DNA from: an uncultured Erysipelotrichaceae bacterium
GTDB lineage: Bacteria > Bacillota_I > Bacilli_A > RFN20 > CAG-826
Direction: 5' to 3'
Assembly: GCA_902782395.1 (NCBI GenBank)
Contig: CACZNF010000001.1
Span: 3,799-67,798, forward strand
Length of the DNA: 64,000 nucleotides
The first letter of the stretch is position 1. Each line of letters opens with the position of its first letter. The notes beneath the pieces are model-generated. The model was not told the DNA's origin, ran no database searches, and was given only the letters and a program-made list of their open reading frames with translations. The position numbers and the translations under genes were made by a program. Shown piece by piece: positions 16,845 to 25,696 of the stretch.

Positions 16845-18106
16845 TGAGAACGATGAAAGATAGTGGCTTTGGCTGGCTTAGAAAAATACCTGTCGATTGG
16901 GAAGTTTTGAAGATAAAAGATGGCTTTTACAGGAAAAAAGCAAAGGCGTTTCAAAATGACCCTGTTGTTTTGTCGCTTGCTCGTAGCGGCGTCAAAATTA
17001 GAGATATAACGACTAATGAAGGGCAACTAGCAGCAAGCTATTATGAGTATAATCCTGTAGACATTGATGACATGCTTTTAAATCCTATGGATTTACAAAG
17101 TGGTGCAAACTGCAGTATCTCAGAAGTTAAAGGAGTTATAAGTCCAGCCTATATTAATTTAAGGTATAAAAATGGATTCAATCCGCTATTTTATGATTAC
17201 TACTTTAAATATCAGTATTGGTCATATGCGTTCTTTAGCTATGGAAAAGGCGTTTCTTTTGACAATAGATGGACTCTTAATGAAGATACTTTAATGAACC
17301 TCCCTCTACTAAAGCCAAGCAAACAAGAACAAGATAAGATCGCGACATTTTTAAAGAGAGAATGCACCAAAATAGACTCTATCTTAGAAGATGTTCAAAA
17401 CCAAATAGATAAATTATCTGAGTATAAGAGATCAGTTATTGTTGATGCAGTTACTAAGGGCGTTGATAAATGCTCTAACTTTGTTGATAGTGGAATGAAA
17501 TGGATAGGGAAAATACCGGCTCATTGGAAAACGGAAAAGATTAAGTACAATTTTTATAGACACGAATTAAGGAATCCGGGGGGCATGGAAATTTTGTCTG
17601 TGTACAGAGAATATGGTGTCATTCCAAAAAATAGCAGAGATGACAATCACAATGTAACATCCGAAGACACCTCAAAATACAAATATGTAAAGCCCGGCTA
17701 TTTAGTTATCAATAAAATGAAGGCTTGGCAAGGTTCTATGGGTGTTTCTGATTACGAAGGCGTTGTTAGCCCTGCATATTTCATTTATAGATTTAAGAAT
17801 GATTCTTTTTCAAAAAGATACGTCCACTATTTATTAAGATCCTGCTATAAAGATGAATTGAGAAGAATCTCTGGTGGTATCCGCGAAGGACAGTGGGATC
17901 TAGACCCAGATCGTTTTGGAAATACGCTTATTTTGATTCCTCCAATGGATGAACAAAACAGAATAGTTTCATATTTAGAGGAAAAATGTTCTGATATCGA
18001 TAGTATTATATCGAAGAAAAAAGAACAATTAGATGTTTTAGAGGAATACAAAAGATCCCTTATATATGAATATGTGACAGGTAAAAAGGAGGTTCCAAAT
18101 GAGTGA
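16841..18106 (+). CDS. hsdS: Type I restriction-modification specificity subunit
   Basis: 421 residues with the typical two half-repeats. Each target recognition domain begins with a W..IP..W motif (FGWLRKIPVDWEVLKIK and MKWIGKIPAHWKTEKIK) and ends in a helical spacer (SKQEQDKIATFLKRE ... IDKLSEYKRSVI and DEQNRIVSYLEEK ... LDVLEEYKRSLI). The two domains differ, so the site is a bipartite asymmetric sequence that cannot be read off here. Overlaps hsdM by 4 bases and hsdR by 8. Confidence 0.95.
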   Translation: MMRTMKDSGFGWLRKIPVDWEVLKIKDGFYRKKAKAFQNDPVVLSLARSGVKIRDITTNEGQLAASYYEYNPVDIDDMLLNPMDLQSGANCSISEVKGVISPAYINLRYKNGFNPLFYDYYFKYQYWSYAFFSYGKGVSFDNRWTLNEDTLMNLPLLKPSKQEQDKIATFLKRECTKIDSILEDVQNQIDKLSEYKRSVIVDAVTKGVDKCSNFVDSGMKWIGKIPAHWKTEKIKYNFYRHELRNPGGMEILSVYREYGVIPKNSRDDNHNVTSEDTSKYKYVKPGYLVINKMKAWQGSMGVSDYEGVVSPAYFIYRFKNDSFSKRYVHYLLRSCYKDELRRISGGIREGQWDLDPDRFGNTLILIPPMDEQNRIVSYLEEKCSDIDSIISKKKEQLDVLEEYKRSLIYEYVTGKKEVPNE

Positions 18107-21104
18107 GGTACTAAGTGAAAAACAATATCAAAGATTCATTATTGATTATTTGACTTCTCATAATGGATATATTGAACGCAAAGATTCTAACTTCGATAGA
18201 TATTTTGCGATGGATAGACAGTTGGTTTTGAACTTCCTTTATGACACCCAACCAAAAGAAATGACTGCTCTTAATAAAATTCTCAAGAGCGATTTTGAAG
18301 AAAAACTAATAAATACCATAAATCAGAAGATTGTTACATCTTCCTTGCTCGATTGTTTAAAACATGGCATTGATATTAACAATGTGCATTTAAACTTGAT
18401 GTATGCGAAACCAGCTACATCATTTAATAAAGATCTCAATAAGAAATATGAGCAGAATATTTTTTCAATAGCAGAAGAAGTGTATGCCAAAGACGACGAG
18501 AGAATTGATTTAGTTATTTTCTTGAATGGCTTTGCTATTATTTCATTCGAACTTAAGTGCAATGCTTCTGGTCAAAACTATGAAAATGCTATTAAACAAT
18601 ATAGAAATGAACGCGATCCTGAATCTAGATTATTTAGATTTAAATCAGGCTGTATTGTTAATTTTGCTATGGATCTAGAAGAAGCATACATGACAACCAA
18701 ATTAAATCATGGTGCGACTTATTTCTTGCCTTTTAACAGAGGTAAAGGAACTGGTGTTAATGTTGGCAAAGGAAACCCATTAAACCCTGATGGATTTGGT
18801 GTTTCTTATATGTGGGAAGACATTCTTACTAAAGAAACAATCCTTGAGCTCATTTCTAAATTCGTATTCCTTGAAAGAATCGAGAAAAAGGACGGAAAGG
18901 ATAAGAAGAAAATTAAAGAAACAGTTATCTTCCCAAGATATCATCAGCTTAACTGCATCAGAAAATCCTTAAAAGACGTTAAAGAAAACGGTACATTGAA
19001 TAATTACTTAATTCAGCATAGTGCCGGTTCCGGTAAAACATATACGATTGCATGGTTAGCTCACAGATTAGCTACGCTCCACAACGATGAAGATAAGATT
19101 ATCTTTGATAATGTCGTTATTGTTACTGATAGAGTGGTGGTTGATAGACAACTTCAAAAAGCGGTTCAATCTTTAGAGCACAAGACAGGCTTTATTAGAG
19201 TCATGGATGATAAGTGCTCCTCTGATGATTTAAGACTTGCTCTTGAAGGTAATACCAAGATTATTGCGACTACCATTCAAAAGTTTTTGTACATTGCCGA
19301 TATTGTTCAAGGATTAAAAAATAAGACTTTTGCTGTGTTAATTGACGAAGCACATTCATCCACATCAGGCAAAGACATGGCCGCTGTTACTAAGGCACTA
19401 GGCTCTGATGTTGACTATGAAGAAGATGCCTATAACATGGATGCAGAAGATATTATAGCGGACGAAATCGGAAGCCACGGTAAACAATCCAACGTTTCTA
19501 TGTTTGCTTTCACAGCGACTCCAAAAGCCACAACTTTAGAGTTATTTGGAACAATTAACAAGAACGGATTAAAAGAAGCGTTTGATTTATATTCAATGAA
19601 ACAAGCTATCGAGGAAGGTTTTATCCTTGATGTGCTCCAAAGCTATACTCCATACAAAACTTTCTTTAAGATTAATAAGAAAATCGAAGAAGATCCTAAA
19701 TATCAAACCAAAAAGGCTAAAAAGAAAATCTTTAAGTTTGCGATGCTTCATGATGAAAATATCGCTCAAAGAACGAAGATTATAGTTGAGCACTTTAGAA
19801 ACAACGTCATGTCTGAATTAGGCGGGCAAGCTAGAGCGATGGTGGTCACAGGCTCCAGAGCAGAAGCAGTTAAATACTTCTTTGCTTTTAATGATTATTT
19901 AAGCGAAATGAACTACCAGGACCTTAAAACAATGGTAGCGTTCTCTGGAAAAATATCCGAGAAACAGGTAGGTATTTCTGACGATAAAGATAAATACATG
20001 TCTGAATCATCATTAAATGGAGTTAGTGAAGAAGATACCCCATTAAAGTTTGATATGGGTGATTATAGAATCATGCTTGTTGCTAATAAATATCAAACAG
20101 GATTCGACCAGCCAAAGCTTTGTGCCATGTATGTTATGAAGAAACTTACTGGTGTTAATGCGGTTCAAACTTTATCTAGATTAAATAGAATCTATCCTCC
20201 ATACGAAAAGAAGACATTTATTCTCGACTTTGTTAATACCTACGAAGATATGGAGGAGGCATTTAAACCATATTTCACAACGACTTTACTCAGTAAATCA
20301 GTCACTCCTGATGATGTTTATGGTTTGGATGCTAAGATTGATGGATTCTATATTTTCTCGTTTGAAGATGCCGAAGAAGCTAACAAAATCTTCTATGACA
20401 CATCCATTTCTTCTACAAAAAGAGAGCAACGCATAAATTATTATTTATCTAAAGCTCACAAAGCCTTCGATGCTCTTGATGTCGAAGATAGAAAAGAAGC
20501 TTATAAGGTAATGAGAAAATTCGTTAAGTTCTATGAATTTTTAATTCAGGCTTCTTCATTTAGTGATGCTGATTTGCATAAGAAATACAAATTTATTGTT
20601 TGGCTGCTCCCATACTTAAAACCAGGACAACCAGGCGATGGATTTGACCTTAAAGGTAAAATCGATGCATCAGACTTCTATCAAAAGAAAGGGCAAGAAG
20701 TAGTGAAGCCAAAACATACTTCTGACCCAAATATTGGAATTGGCGGTTCGACAGTCATTGAACTTTCTAAGGACGAAGAAGAAAGATTATCAGAAATCAT
20801 AAAAGAGGTTAATAGTAAAACCGGGAAATCGTTCGACAACGATGTAGCAACTAAAGCTGCACTTCAAATCAAAGACATATTAATGAAAAACGCAGACTTA
20901 ATTGCGGCTGCTAAATCTAATGATTTAGATAACTTCAAATTAGCCTACTATAGTGCTATTGAAAATGCTTTAATTGAAGGCTTAGATCAAAATAAGGATT
21001 TCTTTACTTTACTGCTTAATAATGAAATGTTTAGAAAAGAGATATTGGGCATATTTGTAGGAGAAATCTATAAGAGTCTAAAAGAAGAAAAGAAAGAAGA
21101 TTGA
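18099..21104 (+). CDS. hsdR: Type I restriction endonuclease subunit
   Basis: 1001 residues. The N-terminal PD-(D/E)XK nuclease is visible as DERIDLVIFLNGFAIISFELK (about residues 134-153), followed by an SF2 translocase: Walker A SAGSGKT near residue 308, DEAH-type LIDEAHSSTSGK, motif III FAFTATPK and the helicase C-terminal motifs TGFDQPKL and QTLSRLNRI. It cleaves unmodified DNA away from the recognition site in complex with HsdM and HsdS. The frame is intact, so the system is probably functional. Confidence 0.95.
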   Translation: MSEVLSEKQYQRFIIDYLTSHNGYIERKDSNFDRYFAMDRQLVLNFLYDTQPKEMTALNKILKSDFEEKLINTINQKIVTSSLLDCLKHGIDINNVHLNLMYAKPATSFNKDLNKKYEQNIFSIAEEVYAKDDERIDLVIFLNGFAIISFELKCNASGQNYENAIKQYRNERDPESRLFRFKSGCIVNFAMDLEEAYMTTKLNHGATYFLPFNRGKGTGVNVGKGNPLNPDGFGVSYMWEDILTKETILELISKFVFLERIEKKDGKDKKKIKETVIFPRYHQLNCIRKSLKDVKENGTLNNYLIQHSAGSGKTYTIAWLAHRLATLHNDEDKIIFDNVVIVTDRVVVDRQLQKAVQSLEHKTGFIRVMDDKCSSDDLRLALEGNTKIIATTIQKFLYIADIVQGLKNKTFAVLIDEAHSSTSGKDMAAVTKALGSDVDYEEDAYNMDAEDIIADEIGSHGKQSNVSMFAFTATPKATTLELFGTINKNGLKEAFDLYSMKQAIEEGFILDVLQSYTPYKTFFKINKKIEEDPKYQTKKAKKKIFKFAMLHDENIAQRTKIIVEHFRNNVMSELGGQARAMVVTGSRAEAVKYFFAFNDYLSEMNYQDLKTMVAFSGKISEKQVGISDDKDKYMSESSLNGVSEEDTPLKFDMGDYRIMLVANKYQTGFDQPKLCAMYVMKKLTGVNAVQTLSRLNRIYPPYEKKTFILDFVNTYEDMEEAFKPYFTTTLLSKSVTPDDVYGLDAKIDGFYIFSFEDAEEANKIFYDTSISSTKREQRINYYLSKAHKAFDALDVEDRKEAYKVMRKFVKFYEFLIQASSFSDADLHKKYKFIVWLLPYLKPGQPGDGFDLKGKIDASDFYQKKGQEVVKPKHTSDPNIGIGGSTVIELSKDEEERLSEIIKEVNSKTGKSFDNDVATKAALQIKDILMKNADLIAAAKSNDLDNFKLAYYSAIENALIEGLDQNKDFFTLLLNNEMFRKEILGIFVGEIYKSLKEEKKED

Positions 21105-21118
21105 TAGGAGAAAATAAT

Positions 21119-21781
21119 ATGCCTGCAGAAAAAGGATATGTTTACATTCTTACTAACCCATCATTTCCTGAATATGTCAAAATTGGGTATGCTGATGATG
21201 TTGAAGATAGAGTTGAAAGGCTCAACAAAAGCGAATGCACTCCGTTTGCTTTTCGCATCTATGCTACATTAGAAGTTCCTGGAAGATTAAAAGATCTATC
21301 TCTTCATAATTTAATTGATAAATTAAACCCGTCTCTTAGAAGCATAGATAAGGTTGATGGTAAGATTAGAAAAAGAGAGTTTTATGCTATTTCTCCTGAG
21401 GATGCTTATGAAATATTGGAACTAATAGCAGATATTTGGAACGCCAATGATAAGCTTAAACATTGGAACAAATCTACAGAAGACAAAGCCGACGAGAAAG
21501 CGGCCGCTACAATTAGCAAATTGGCTAAGAATAGACATCACTTCAAAGAATTAGAATTTTCATGTAGCTTAACCAACCACCATTATAAGGGTCGAGCAAA
21601 TGAAGATGGCGTGTTAGAAATAGTGGATATTGACACTAACGAGATAATACCAAATAATGCCAACCCTTCTAAAAAGACGATTCTTGGGGTTGCTTTAGAG
21701 GATCTGGGAGTTGATATCAGTGGTGCAGATACCACTTACCAAAGATATAGAGCTCTTCAGAAAAAGTTGCTAGAAAAATAA
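21119..21781 (+). CDS. GIY-YIG domain protein (T5orf172-like) of the R-M operon
   Basis: 220 residues. The N-terminus has the GIY-YIG pattern GYVYILTNPSFPEYVKIGYADDVEDRVERL, typical of the T5orf172/Bro-N-associated nuclease group. The C-terminal half (HHYKGRANEDGVLEIVDID, PSKKTILGVALEDLG) is not recognised. The start is ATG 21119 with AGGAG at 21106-21110, 14 bases after hsdR, so it belongs to the hsd operon. A nuclease or accessory role in restriction is inferred from position. Confidence 0.7.
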   Translation: MPAEKGYVYILTNPSFPEYVKIGYADDVEDRVERLNKSECTPFAFRIYATLEVPGRLKDLSLHNLIDKLNPSLRSIDKVDGKIRKREFYAISPEDAYEILELIADIWNANDKLKHWNKSTEDKADEKAAATISKLAKNRHHFKELEFSCSLTNHHYKGRANEDGVLEIVDIDTNEIIPNNANPSKKTILGVALEDLGVDISGADTTYQRYRALQKKLLEK

Positions 21782-21786
21782 AATAA

Positions 21787-21820
21787 AACCAGTTAGTTAT
21801 TTGCTAGCTGGTTATTTTTT
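21787..21820. terminator. Bidirectional terminator between R-M operon and NACHT gene
   Basis: AACCAGTTAG-TTATTTG-CTAGCTGGTT stem with a T-run on the plus strand and an A-rich left flank that serves the minus strand. It overlaps the stop codon of the NACHT gene. Confidence 0.7.
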
Positions 21821-24397
21821 TATGTCTTTGCCAATCTTATCCCAAAGTTTGAATAGAGCATTATACTCTTCACGGAAACTATCGTTTAAAACTTCAATAA
21901 AGTTTTTATTTTTTTCAAAATTCTTATCAACTTTATCTAATTCATAAACTTTATAAGTGATTCCGTTTGGTTTTATGTAACCTTGACCTGGTTTGCTATA
22001 ATCAACCATTTCCTCATCCATTGGAACAAGCCCGTTTTCTTCTGGAATAAAATACCAATATTCTTTGATAACGCATGGGTGTGGCATCCAAGCTTCTATT
22101 GGGTGATCATCCAAAATATTAAACACGTCCCAAACTAGATAATGAATTACATCTGATTTCATGCTGTCATTAGGTGCATGGCTGTCTGTATTTCCTTCGT
22201 ATCCTTCTATGTCTTCGTAAGCATAATCAATATAAGCAAGAATGTTTGTCCTAAAATCCTTATTTGTAAAAACTCTATTTAAAATCGGATAAAAAAGAAC
22301 CCTTTCTGCTTTAGCCGGCTCCATTTTATGGAACATTTCAATAACGTTTCTTATTTCGCAATCATAGAATCTAAAAGAGTAAACGCGATTATCTCTATTA
22401 AGAGCGGCATCAGAACTATATCTTAAAGAGGTGTAGTTATCTATCTGATTGAGCAATTCTTCATCAAACGCTTTGTCAGGAAGATTAGCCAAGAAAAAAG
22501 CAGCAAAGAACTCTTGAAAACTCTTATGGATGAAATTATATCTTCCGTTTTCATATGAAATGATTGTTAGATTATCTTTTAAATCATCAAGAAACTGTTG
22601 CGTGGTGAATCCATATTTTTTCGCATAGAACATTCTTTTAATCTTTTTTTCGGCATCGCTACGTGTAAAAGAATATTGGAAGTTAAGATAAGTTAGAAAA
22701 CAAAATTCCGCTATTGAGTTTTTAAGTTCATCCACCTCACAGCCTGTTTTATACGTTCTGTCCATATAATTGCTGTGAACTAAATCATGTGTTTTATACA
22801 AAATGTGATAAGCACTATCAAAGAATGTGTGAATATCATTCTCAACTAAAATGCCATCTTGCACATAAATCATGAATTTGATGGTCAGGAGTAGTGGATT
22901 GTCTTCGACAGACACTTTCGAGTACTTACGAACGCCGTCTAATTTGATGTTTTTCTTAAACTCTTCCCTCTTTTCAGAATCGAAATCATCAAACTTATCG
23001 ACTAATTTAAGGGCCTGTTCTTGTCTAAAATTCAACAGTTTAATTGAAACAAAGTTATTTAATGAATCACAAACGCTATTTGGTCTAGATGACAAAACAA
23101 AAATATTCGAATCAAACTCCTCACAGAAATCATTAAACTGTGAAATAAATTTGTTTAATAGGGATGCGTTTAATTCATCAAGTGCGTCAAATAAAAACAT
23201 GAAAAGACCTTTGCTTAAATCTTGCTTAAACACATTAAAATCAAGCATTGAATCATACCTTCTCATTCTTGAGAAAATAAATTCTTCTACAGAAGAATAT
23301 TTGCTCGTGTAGTCTTTAAGCTTGATAAGGACAGGAACTACTGGTAATGCTTCATAATTAGCAATTTTATCTTTGAATTCATTATCACAAAGCATTAAAT
23401 GCTTAAGAAACATTGATTTGCCTACGCCACCAATGTTTGTTAATGTCATAAACCTTCCAAACTTTTGAACGAGTGTTTTTGGGGTGGCCTGCTTTAGTGG
23501 TGGATTCCCATGCTTCTTTTCTTGGTCTGCCGTCATATCAAAACATACGTCGTTACAAACATAAATTTTATAAAATTTAATTGGTTGTTTAGGATAAAGA
23601 ATAGTTTTAATCTTTTCTATTTTTTCACAAGCATTGTAAAGATAGTTCTCATAATATTCATCATTTACAGGTTTCACTTCCTCAAGACTTGAATCCCTCT
23701 TGAAGAAGTTTTCATCGCTTATTTTTGCATTGGTTTCATCAGAAACAAAATTTGTAACGATGTCGCTGTTATTCAAAAGAGAAAGCTTGGATTCTTTGAA
23801 AACATATTCTGTTTTGTGACTATTTAACTCAAAGAATTCGTTGAAAGTATCCTCACCAATAGTGTTGTTTGGTAGATATAAAATGACGTGATACCAGACG
23901 GCTAAAATTAAACCAGTAAAATCAAATTCTTTTCTGGTTAAGAAATCATATCTACTGATTTTTTCACCATCTAAATAAACAAAATAAGTGTTATTTGGAA
24001 CGTTAGGGCAGTTTCTAAGAAGATATAAAAGTTTTTTAACAAAAAGCTTTCTTGTTTCGTCATCATTTATAAGATTATTAGCAATGAAATTTTTAGTGCG
24101 ATTATAAATGTCACCATAGTGCTTTTCTATTGCTTCCGTAAAATCGTGAACAAATTTTGAAGTGTTAAAACCAATGCCGCCTTGCCCCTCACATGTTTTG
24201 TAGCAGGAGGCGGTTTTTTTAACGATGCCTTTTTTTGAATATTCTTCATGAACAATTCCTGCGAGGGATAGCAAAAGATTCTTGGCATCAACTGGTTCAG
24301 TGACACCACCCATTCTTTTTGATCTGTGCTCTTCAGTAAAACGAATCTCGGTTAGAAGAGCAAAGAATAATCCTCCGCAAAATTTGTAATCGCTCAT
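21812..24397 (-). CDS. NACHT-type NTPase, probable anti-phage protein
   Basis: 861 residues. The NTPase core has Walker A TNIGGVGKS (about residues 320-328), Walker B FMFLFDALDEL (about 397-407; the DALDEL with two acidic residues is typical of NACHT), a sensor segment FVLSSRPNS and the helical/winged-helix tail ending IHKSFQEFFAAFFLANL (about 619-636). About 315 residues precede the core and are not recognised (YKTCEGQGGIGFNTSKFVHD, NVPNNTYFVYLDGEKISRYD); about 220 follow it, with no leucine-rich or TPR repeats visible. Bacterial NACHT proteins sense phage and trigger abortive infection. GTAGGAGAAAT before ATG is a good SD. It is the only minus-strand gene of the defence island. Confidence 0.82.
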   Translation of the reverse strand: MSDYKFCGGLFFALLTEIRFTEEHRSKRMGGVTEPVDAKNLLLSLAGIVHEEYSKKGIVKKTASCYKTCEGQGGIGFNTSKFVHDFTEAIEKHYGDIYNRTKNFIANNLINDDETRKLFVKKLLYLLRNCPNVPNNTYFVYLDGEKISRYDFLTRKEFDFTGLILAVWYHVILYLPNNTIGEDTFNEFFELNSHKTEYVFKESKLSLLNNSDIVTNFVSDETNAKISDENFFKRDSSLEEVKPVNDEYYENYLYNACEKIEKIKTILYPKQPIKFYKIYVCNDVCFDMTADQEKKHGNPPLKQATPKTLVQKFGRFMTLTNIGGVGKSMFLKHLMLCDNEFKDKIANYEALPVVPVLIKLKDYTSKYSSVEEFIFSRMRRYDSMLDFNVFKQDLSKGLFMFLFDALDELNASLLNKFISQFNDFCEEFDSNIFVLSSRPNSVCDSLNNFVSIKLLNFRQEQALKLVDKFDDFDSEKREEFKKNIKLDGVRKYSKVSVEDNPLLLTIKFMIYVQDGILVENDIHTFFDSAYHILYKTHDLVHSNYMDRTYKTGCEVDELKNSIAEFCFLTYLNFQYSFTRSDAEKKIKRMFYAKKYGFTTQQFLDDLKDNLTIISYENGRYNFIHKSFQEFFAAFFLANLPDKAFDEELLNQIDNYTSLRYSSDAALNRDNRVYSFRFYDCEIRNVIEMFHKMEPAKAERVLFYPILNRVFTNKDFRTNILAYIDYAYEDIEGYEGNTDSHAPNDSMKSDVIHYLVWDVFNILDDHPIEAWMPHPCVIKEYWYFIPEENGLVPMDEEMVDYSKPGQGYIKPNGITYKVYELDKVDKNFEKNKNFIEVLNDSFREEYNALFKLWDKIGKDIKK

Positions 24398-24620
24398 ATT
24401 TCTCCTACAGTTACGGAAACGCTAAGGTAACGCTTTATTCACCTGAATCGACTACCTGTTAATGCCCTCAGAGAAGTGAAAAATCTTCGTGCTGATTGGG
24501 CGTTTAGAATTCCAAATAAACTGCATAGAAAATTCTAACAAAAAACGTCTCTATTAACAATTTCTAGTTAATAAAAGCACATCTGTCACTTCTCTAGCAA
24601 AAGCAAAAAGGAGCACACAG
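24398..24620. other. Divergent intergenic region at the left prophage edge
   Basis: 223 bases between the NACHT gene and the first prophage gene, probably containing divergent promoters. AGAGAAGTGA at 24470-24479 and TCACTTCTCT at 24586-24595 form a perfect 10-bp inverted repeat about 106 bases apart. AACGCT occurs twice near 24418 and 24430. The left attachment site should be near here but I found no sequence shared with the right end. Confidence 0.4.
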
Positions 24621-25199
24621 ATGAAAAAAGAAGCAAACACTTATGAAGCAGAAGTGGTCTTTGATGACCCAAAAGAAATCGATGGATACTATGTATCCTT
24701 TGTTAACGCAAATGGTCAAACCAAATACGTTAAATGCACTGAAGAATTCTTCCATGAATATCGCAATATGGAACGTGACATGGAACGTCAAAAAACTAAA
24801 GGAACTATTTATAAGGTTCGCTATGAAGATGACACCTATAAATGGACTATGGAAAAACCAGTAGATGGCGATGGCCATATCGACTATGAAGCCTTTCCTG
24901 TTGGTTCTCTTGATTATTTAAAAGAAGAATTCGATTTGGAATACGCCAATGCCGATGATCCAACTGATGGTGTTGGTGTTGATGTTGATAAACACATCCT
25001 TAATGACAGAGTTAAAAAAGCTCTAACCATTTTAGATAAGCAAGATAGAGAAATCTTCAAGCTCTATTACTACGGACATAAGACCGATTCCGAGATAGCT
25101 ATTCTCGTTTTTAAAGATGAATCTAAGCGTGCGACTGTGCAAAGAAAAAAGACAGCCGCTTTTAATGCTGTAGTCGAATTTGTAAAAAAGTTTTATTAA
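24621..25199 (+). CDS. Sigma-70 region 4-like regulator
   Basis: 192 residues, first gene of the prophage. The N-terminal part is acidic and beta-rich (YYVSFVNANGQTKYVKCTEE). The C-terminal third (DRVKKALTILDKQDREIFKLYYYGHKTDSEIAILV...ATVQRKKTAAFNAVVEF) has the sigma region 4 helix-turn-helix spacing. Proteins of this type occur at the start of early regions in Bacillota prophages and mobile elements and are thought to regulate them. AAAGGAG before ATG. Confidence 0.6.
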   Translation: MKKEANTYEAEVVFDDPKEIDGYYVSFVNANGQTKYVKCTEEFFHEYRNMERDMERQKTKGTIYKVRYEDDTYKWTMEKPVDGDGHIDYEAFPVGSLDYLKEEFDLEYANADDPTDGVGVDVDKHILNDRVKKALTILDKQDREIFKLYYYGHKTDSEIAILVFKDESKRATVQRKKTAAFNAVVEFVKKFY

Positions 25200-25226
25200 A
25201 TAAATTATTTAATAAAAGAAGATAAA

Positions 25227-25260
25227 AAGTGAGCAGAGATTATCACTTACCGCCATTAAC
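25227..25260 (+). promoter_or_regulatory. Leader hairpin element, copy A
   Basis: AAGTGA-GCAGAGATTA-TCACTT forms a 6-bp stem immediately followed by ACCGCCATTAAC. The same arrangement recurs at 29345 and 60377 with different stem sequences but conserved flank. It lies upstream of the small ORF at 25302 and the gene at 25388. Confidence 0.6.
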
Positions 25261-25301
25261 TCTTGTCCGGGGTAGGAACACTTCGGCAAAGGAGTAAAGC
25301 G

Positions 25302-25373
25302 ATGTATCGCAAAGCAAGAGACGGCCCGAAGCCAAAACAAGTATCAAAAGAAAAATCTAAACAAATCTATTAG
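25302..25373 (+). CDS. 23-residue basic peptide (possible leader ORF)
   Basis: ATG 25302 with AAAGGAG at 25289-25295 opens a 23-residue Lys/Arg-rich frame (MYRKARDGPKPKQVSKEKSK...) ending in TAG 15 bases before the next gene. It could be translated as a leader peptide; no family is recognisable. Confidence 0.4.
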   Translation: MYRKARDGPKPKQVSKEKSKQIY

Positions 25374-25387
25374 AAAGGAGAACACAC

Positions 25388-25696
25388 ATGCAAAGTTTAG
25401 AAACAATCTTAACGACTGCAGAAAAAATCTTAGCTGCAGCCACCGAATTAACAAAATTAGTTGCTGATTTCATGAAGGTGATTAAAGAGCTCAAAGAAGA
25501 GCCAGCCCAAGTAGTGGAAGCACCTAAAAACGCAATCACATTAGAAGACGTTAGAAAAGTCTTAACCGCCTTATCTCGTGATGGTCATACCGCTGAAGTT
25601 AAAGCGTTATTAACCAAACACGGTGTCAACCGTTTATCAGAAGTTAAAGCGGAAGAATATGAAACTCTTCTAAAAGAAGCGGAGGATATTCACTAA
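25388..25696 (+). CDS. Phage early protein of unknown function
   Basis: 102 residues, two helical halves: an amphipathic N-terminus (LTTAEKILAAATELTKLVADFMKVIKEL) and a C-terminal domain TLEDVRKVLTALSRDGHTAEVKALLTKHG...LSEVKAEEYETLLKEAEDI. Similar proteins precede DUF2800 in Clostridia and Bacilli prophages. The strong SD GAAAGGAG fixes the start, and it overlaps the next gene (TAATG). Function unknown; association with replication or recombination is inferred from the neighbours. Confidence 0.6.
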   Translation: MQSLETILTTAEKILAAATELTKLVADFMKVIKELKEEPAQVVEAPKNAITLEDVRKVLTALSRDGHTAEVKALLTKHGVNRLSEVKAEEYETLLKEAEDIH

